Shown: positions 57,823 to 64,000 of the stretch, one piece after another | Position numbering within the stretch: position 1 is the first letter of the stretch | Layout of the letters: every line of letters starts with the position of its first letter | NCBI RefSeq assembly: GCF_023856365.1 | Contig: NC_064537.1 | Coordinates: 1,648,001 to 1,712,000, forward strand | Source: Brienomyrus brachyistius | Taxonomy: Eukaryota; Chordata; Actinopteri; Osteoglossiformes; Mormyridae | DNA: 64,000 nt | Direction: 5' to 3' | Translations under genes and position numbers: made by a program | Notes under the pieces: model-generated | What the model was told of the DNA's origin: nothing | Databases searched by the model: none | What the model saw: the letters and a program-made list of their open reading frames with translations, nothing else

Positions 57823-60630
57823 GTAAGCAGGGTGAGATGGGGACGGAAAGACAGAGATGGGGGGGGGGGGGGGGAGACAAGCCCCGGGATTAGAGCAGGC
57901 AGGGGAAGGTGGGGGGAGATGAAAGATGCATGTGAAGGAGGACAGGAATGAGGGATACTGGAGAGCAAGAAAGAAAGAGAGAGAGAGAGCATGGATCTCA
58001 GGGCAGCACTGGGGGGGGGGGTGGTGACTCCATAGAATGACAGCAACTCCCGATTCACTGAAACCTGCGCCGAATTCCTCTAAACTTCCTGTCTTAGTGA
58101 ACACACTGTTTATTTACCGAGCACTGTTTGTGTTAGTTATTTCCTGAGCATTTTGTGTTTATTACTCCCCTAACACTTTGTATAAGTTATTTACTCCTGA
58201 CTTTTAAATGTAGCTCATTTTTATACACGCGGCAGTGAGCGATTGACCCAGATTCTCGGAGGTGAAGGTCTGTCCGTTACGGGACGCATGCAGTCACGCC
58301 GTGCCGTTGTTACGGGTCGCCCACCCTCTCTGCGTGCCCCTGAGGCGAAACACGCGCTCCCGTGTACGTTCGGGGTCCTCCTGTGTCGTTCCTTGGGGAC
58401 ACACGGGTTCTGCCTTTAATCTGCCGTGTGGCCGTCCATGCGCCTTGCTGAGGGAGAGCACCTGATGTTCGGTATGCGTATGCCTTCCTGTTTAACCATC
58501 TGCCATCTGTTTAACCTTCAGAGTGTGTTGCGGTCCGTCAGGCGCTAGCTGGGTATTGATCCAGTATGTAGCAGGCAAACACATGCCCAGGCCCGGACAA
58601 GCGGGTTCGGTTGGCAATGTCCAAGATGAGGTTGTCATTTTCATCAGTAACATGGGTACTTCGCAGACGGGCATGCAGACACACGCACCTCACCCGTCTG
58701 CGCCGATCTGACCTCCCCAGGCTCAGAAGTGATATAGTGTGGTAAAGCCAGCCGCGTTCATTCACAGGAGTATTACTCCTGAGAACTGGAGGCAAACGTT
58801 ACAGGCTGCGAGAGTGCAGGGCTGAGCCCAGCAGCCGTCTGGGCAGGTGCTCCCTCACCCCGGGCCATGCACTAGAACCAGAACCACGTAACGGTCAACT
58901 AGGGGGCGCCACTGAGCAGATTCGTGATTCTGGGCATGCATTTGTTTTGGTTTAGCATCCAACACCTCTATGAAAGGCTGCATGCACGAGTGGGTAATGC
59001 ATCTCCTGCATGTCCCTGCATGTCGTGTGACCAACCCCACCCCCCCCCCCCCCCCCCGACCTCCAAGGCTTTTACTGCACATGTAGCTCGTCATGTTGTC
59101 TGCACACAGTACCTGGGCGGGTGGTGTCTACAGGAAGCCGGTCCAAGAGTGGAGAGTGGAGAGGCCGGCGTGTCTCGGAAAGGCCGGCCCCTGAGAGCCC
59201 GCGGCCCTCATCATGTCGTGAGGCACCCCCTCCCCCCGTGGGGGCCAAGGGTCACGCTTCCAGACAGCCACTCTCTCACAGGCACGCAAGCCTTTGACCT
59301 TTGCTGTTCAGCATGTCTGGAAATTCTGAGCCTGGAATCGATCAACATCCCCCACCCCACTACACCCCCATCTCCAGACATAAACCTCCATCACCCATCC
59401 CCCCTCCTCTTTCTATTTCTTCCAACTGCCTCCCCCACGGTGACAGAATAGAGTAGCACAGCAGCTGAGTTAGGGCAGAAGATCATGCCCAGGGTAACCA
59501 GAGCGTGTGCGTGTGTCTGTGAGTGTGTCTGTGCATGTGTCTGTGAGTGTGAGTCTGCCAGTATCATAGTTTCCATTTTTCCCAGTTAAAACTGGAGTTG
59601 TAAATAGACAGCCTGCCAAGTGTGTAGGAAGAAAAATGAACACTGTGATTACCAGAGCAACATTTTTGGGGAAACATCCTAAAGTTTCAACGTTCACATA
59701 TGGAAGGAGCTAATACTGTATGCTAGTCTGTGCATGGTTCTACATTAGCTGTCGCTGTTACACACCGTGGGTTTGTGACATGGAGGTGTGTCACATGGGA
59801 GTGTGACACGGGGGGCGTGTGACACGGGGGCGTGTGACACGGGAGTGGATGCATATTGCCGTCAGGACCCGTTCTTTCCGGCTGAGCCTCGGGGAACATT
59901 CAACGCTGTCGGTGAGTTTGTGACATTGGGAAACCATCGAGCGCTGAGTGTACCCTGCCCCCAGCCCCCAGCCCCCTGCCCCCCGCCAGGCGTCCAGCGA
60001 GATTCAGCCACTTTCATGCCTGGCATCCTCGATATACAGACAGTCAGCAATGAGACCCATTAACATAAGACTGAAGCTTGATTGACTGTCTTTAACACTG
60101 AAGAATAATTCACACGTTATGGGAAGCTGTCCCATGAATGCCACAGATTAGAGCTACTGAACATGTATATTAGACCTGAGATCAACCCAGGTGATCAGCG
60201 GATACTGTGAGTACATACAGGTTAGCAAGATAATGGTTCACATTCACTGCTGCTGGTGGGTTTGAGATGTTAAACCCTGCAGAAAGTGGAGGGGAACCGT
60301 GGCCACGCACCATTTTTAGGGCGTCGGATCCTGGAGACGCTCAGCTGTCACTTGAAACAATGCTACCTGCATTTCAAGGCAAAACCTTAAAATATGTAAT
60401 CTTGCAGGTTCTGTAGCATTCACATGTATCAAACCTGGTTGGAATAAGCCGAATGGAAAAACTTAATTACATCATTAGCAGCAGAATTTGAATTCAAATG
60501 ACGCATGAGGGTCCTAGAACAGCAGGGCCATCGCTACCCTTTTCGCTGAGTGTTTGAAACGACACGCTGAGACTCGCTCGGCTCCATACTGCACTTCAGC
60601 CTCTACTTTATTTTTCTGCACATTATAAAA
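57823..60630. other. no gene recognised
   Basis: G-runs (57858-57874, 58007-58021), an AGAG-rich segment (about 57968-57988), a C-run (59038-59057) and short repeated GACACGGGGGCGTGT blocks (about 59795-59850). Open frames lack any recognisable domain. Confidence 0.45.
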
Positions 60631-60634
60631 AGAG

Positions 60635-60937
60635 CAGATGGTGACACTGGCAGTGCAGCTTCTTCTCCCTTCCAGATGGTGACACTGGCAGTGCAGCTTC
60701 CTCTCCCTTCCAGATGGTGACACTGGCAGTGCAGCTTCCTCTCCCTTCCAGATGGTGACACTGGCAGTGCAGCTTCCTCTCCCTTCCAGATGGTGACACT
60801 GGCAGTGCAGCTTCCTCTCCCTTCCAGATGGTGACACTGGCAGTGCAGCTTCCTCTCCCTTCCAGATGGTGACACTGGCAGTGCAGCTTCCTCTCCCTTC
60901 CAGATGGGGACATTGGCAGTGCAGCTCCTCTCCCATG
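60635..60937. repeat. 38-bp minisatellite, 8 copies
   Basis: Unit CAGATGGTGACACTGGCAGT then GCAGCTTCCTCTCCCTTC, spaced exactly 38 bp (60635, 60673 and so on); the last copy is diverged. It creates open frames of 96-140 codons on the minus strand that are artefacts of the array. Confidence 0.95.
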
Positions 60938-61584
60938 GATGAGGCCAGGCTACCAGCAGAGTTGGGTAATTCAGGTCCAGAGAGTAAAATCCAGACCGAG
61001 ATTTTGTTTCAACCAACCAACCGTTTTAAACTGGTGTCTGTCAGTCAAACTTTTCATTATTGATACATGAATTGAGAGAGTTTGTGCTGTACTTCAGTGT
61101 AAAGCTCCGTAGCATCAAAAAATATCCTCATACATTAATATGACACATGAATGCTTGGTAGAGTGTGTACGCTTGCTTACTCACAAACATAATATTTGTA
61201 ATATACCATGATATATTCATACCGAGTGAGAGACTTAAAGCTTAAAGCTGACGAATGCCTTTGTGTATGGGGAAACTGGATTACTGCACTGCCTTTTGCT
61301 GTAAAAAGGTAATCGAGTAAAATTGGTGAAGTGTAAGTGTCAGTGTAAGTAGATTCAGTCCAAAGCAAGAGCTGGATTAACTCAACTAGGCAAATATTTT
61401 ATTCAGTTATGCCAAGAGACAAGAGGAAAAGGACCGATCTATTCAGAAGAACCAGGAGGAATTGAGGAGCACCTGGTCCAGGACCGCTTGCAGGGGCTGA
61501 TGTAGGTTGGACCCCTCCTCTCGCGTCTCTGGGTCTGCAGTAAGTGCACTGTTACTATTGTGCATTTCCAGGGCTTGGAGGTGG

Positions 61585-61700
61585 CAGTCTAGGGCTCGGA
61601 GCGTCTGGGGCAGTAGGGCCGGTGCTGGGGTGGCTTCGGGGTCTTGCCTCGACGCAGATTTTCCAGCTCCCGATGGGCGGCCATGACCATCCGACTGAGG
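61585..61700 (-). CDS. candidate terminal exon, unidentified
   Basis: On the minus strand a pyrimidine-rich CACACCCCATCCTCAG acceptor is followed by an open segment RMVMAAHRELENLRRGKTPK then PPQHRPYCPRRSEP and a TAG stop (about 61590). The helix-like start and basic, proline-rich end look like the tail of a real protein, but I cannot name a family, and an alternative frame also stays open to 61443. If real, the rest of the gene lies to the right on the minus strand. Confidence 0.22.
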
Positions 61701-63440
61701 ATGGGGTGTGAGGAGACAACAACAACAAATGCTGAGTAATGAATGGATCTGGTTAGGCCGCGAGCGGCTCCGTATATGAACAGCTGCAGTCAGTGAAGGC
61801 AGCGAGCCGTCTAATCCCAGGCTGCTTATCCAGCAGAGGCCATGGAGGCTGTGCATCCGAGGCTCTCTGGCTTCACGCCTGGCTTTTCTGTCCGTTTTGG
61901 GGATATGGCGAGTGACGTCCAGAGGGACGTGACCAGGAACATGGACCCTTACAAAATCATCAGAGTGACACAGGCATGCAGCCACATGCTTTGCATGTCA
62001 GAAAACGAGCAATGAAGTTATTTTGAAAATGCTGCGGAACTGCCACACAATATGGTCTTAGCAAGAAACAGTACTTGCACACCATACCAGCTATGTTGCA
62101 TTCACTAAAATCACATAAATATACGCAATGGAAAAAATAGGGTTAGGGGACGTGACTCCGGAACTTAGTAACTTATAACAGTAAATTAAAACAGTGATAC
62201 CAGTGGCCGATTATGTAATTTTGTGCTTTTAAAATAAATATTACTAAACTACACGTATATCATAAACATCCCCTGTGGGTCTTAAGTCCCACAATAATTA
62301 CCTAGTATCTGCTTCAACTGAACGTGCCAAACACGCTAATTGTTGTTCAGTTCCGATCACAATATTAAGTTATATTAATATGGCAGGCTTTATGGTAGTC
62401 CGTTGGTAAGCAGGAACTCTTCAGAAGTCGGACATTCTTAACCCAGGGACAGCCTGTGCTATATGATTCGCACTTCCATACTGGGAATGCACTCAAGCTG
62501 AGTTTGCTGAAGGATGTTCCGAACGATCTGGCTGCAGGGACCTGTGGTATGGGGCAGTGACCGCGCGTGTGAAGGGTGATCATTACTATCCCTCACCGGG
62601 GATGGATTACCTTCTCTCACCTCCTGCATGCTTTTACATGGTTACTCTGAGGTGGAGTGAGCTGCCCGATTCCACCCAGACTGTATCATCCCTCGCACCC
62701 GTCCAGAAAGACCCCTCTCTTCCGGAAAGGCCCGACCTGACTTCACCCTCCCACTGACCCTCAGGGCGAGTCACTGTCTATCGTTAACTTGTTCCATCTC
62801 AAAAAGGTTCCCTTGGTACCACTAGATGCTTTTCTGTGTTTTTGCACTCAGGCTTTTTGTTACCCATGTTCCCTCTTGGGAGATATTTCTGCTGATTGTT
62901 CTGCACCTGAACCTGCCCTTTAAATGACGGATTGACTGCAGAGCATTTCTGGTTACAAACAAGAGCTTTATAAAGCTTAGTCTGTAAAGCTCTTTTTGCT
63001 CCACAGGTATCTAGCACTGATCACTGATCACTCTGTGGAAGCTCAGCCCCCCCAGCACTCACACCTACAGTAAGTTGGCTCCATGACAGCTCTGTGCCTG
63101 TTCCGTATTATATGCCTCATGTGAACGTCACTTTGGACAAACACTTCAGCCAGTAAATAAATACTTATTTTTTAAATAAATATTGTTTTTTGCGCAGTTG
63201 GTGATCACTGTGAGCACCCACATGACACAATATGCTTAATGAGCGTGACCCTGTGCATGGACACATTCGGTGGTGTGTCCCCTCTGCTACATCCCTCACG
63301 GTCACCGAGATGGATGGATTACTGAGTCAGAAGCACAGGTCAGTGGCGGGATTCCCAGCCCCAGGCGTGTTACTCTGTCATTACTGTGCAGATTTGACTG
63401 AGCTGTTACCAAACACTGAGCTACACGCCGCATCTCTCAC
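61701..63440. other. no gene recognised
   Basis: AT-rich and unique-looking sequence with no exon, tRNA-like box or tandem array that I can support, before the terminal minisatellite. Confidence 0.4.
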
Positions 63441-63442
63441 AG

Positions 63443-64000
63443 GCCTGAGCTGTGCGTTCTTAATCCACCTGTGACCGTGAAAAGTTAACCGCACTGCACC
63501 AGTCTGAGCTGCGCTTTCTTAATCCACCTGTGACCGCGAAAAGTTAACCGCACTGCACCAGTCTAAGCTGTGTGTTCTTAATCCACCTGTGACCCCAAAA
63601 AGTTAACCGCACTGCACCAGTCTGAGCTGCGCTTTCTTAATCCACCTGTGACCGCGAAAAGTTAACCGCACTGCACCAGTCTAAGCTGTGTGTTCTTAAT
63701 CCACCTGTGACCCCAAAAAGTTAACCGCACTGCACCAGTCTGAGCCGTGCGTTCTTAATCCACCTGTGACCACGAAAAGTTAACCGCACTGCACCAGTCT
63801 GAGCCGTGCGTTCTTAATCCACCTGTGACCACGAAAAGTTAACCGCACTGCACCAGTCTGAGCCGTGCGTTCTTAATCCACCTGTGACCACGAAAAGTTA
63901 ACCGCACTGCACCAGTCTGAGCCGTGCGTTCTTAATCCACCTGTGACCACGAAAAGTTAACCGCACTGCACCAGTCTAAGCTGATTCGTACCCTAAAAGT
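63443..64000. repeat. 59-bp minisatellite reaching the right edge
   Basis: About nine copies of a 59-bp unit: GTCTGAGCTGCGCTTTCTTA then ATCCACCTGTGACCGCGAAA then AGTTAACCGCACTGCACCA. At least two unit types alternate (TGAGCTGCGCTTTC versus TAAGCTGTGTGTTC) on the left, while the right copies are uniform (GAGCCGTGCGTTC), which shows higher-order structure and local homogenisation. The last bases diverge, so the array may end near 63985. Confidence 0.93.

Noticed and set aside
60514..61016. Minus-strand frames of 96-140 codons with a repeated peptide
   Set aside because: Artefact of the 38-bp minisatellite; the same array is open in more than one frame.

Overview
The window is vertebrate nuclear DNA, almost certainly from a ray-finned fish. 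It has spliced genes with GT-AG introns, a PYD-FISNA-NACHT-LRR gene of the fish type, Tc1-like, LINE and tRNA-derived SINE remnants, and very many micro- and minisatellites. I could reconstruct six genes exon by exon by following open frame, splice signals and phase. No prokaryotic-type operon, CRISPR array or rRNA is present.

Layout. 1-7.4 kb: minus-strand NLR gene (NLRP/NLRC3-like), 3' end beyond the left edge, with a 32-bp minisatellite and a SINE-like repeat in its introns. 7.4-11.6 kb: no gene recognised. 11.6-13.7 kb: plus-strand G-protein gamma subunit (gng5-like), whose single recognised coding intron carries a degenerate Tc1 element and a 28-bp GC-rich array. 15.9-25.6 kb: plus-strand carm1, 16 coding exons. 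25.6-31.4 kb: putative carm1 3' UTR, then a minus-strand L2-type LINE remnant containing a 58-bp satellite, then a CpG-rich 53-bp satellite. 31.5-35.2 kb: minus-strand yipf2, convergent with carm1. 35.3-40.5 kb: L1/Tx1 and Tc1 remnants and two SINEs. 40.6-44.7 kb: plus-strand tmem150c-like gene with a 36-bp array starting at a splice donor. 44.8-49.7 kb: SINEs and a LINE RT fragment. 49.7-55.0 kb: plus-strand ssx2ip-like coiled-coil gene with a shortened N terminus. 55-64 kb: no gene confidently recognised; two candidate exons and three minisatellites, one running off the right edge.

The genes do not form one pathway. They cover innate immune sensing (NLR), G-protein signalling (gng5-like), arginine methylation of chromatin and RNA proteins (carm1), Golgi membrane traffic (yipf2), a membrane protein linked to mechanosensitivity (tmem150c-like) and a junction/centrosome coiled-coil protein (ssx2ip-like). 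carm1-yipf2 adjacency is known from human 19p13.2, whereas GNG5 and SSX2IP are near each other on human 1p22.3; finding both sets here suggests an ohnologous block. I saw no new multi-gene system. The most notable signals are seven indels in otherwise conserved carm1 exons, a minisatellite made from LINE coding sequence, an in-frame array fused to a splice donor in tmem150c-like, and a SINE family with clean target-site duplications.
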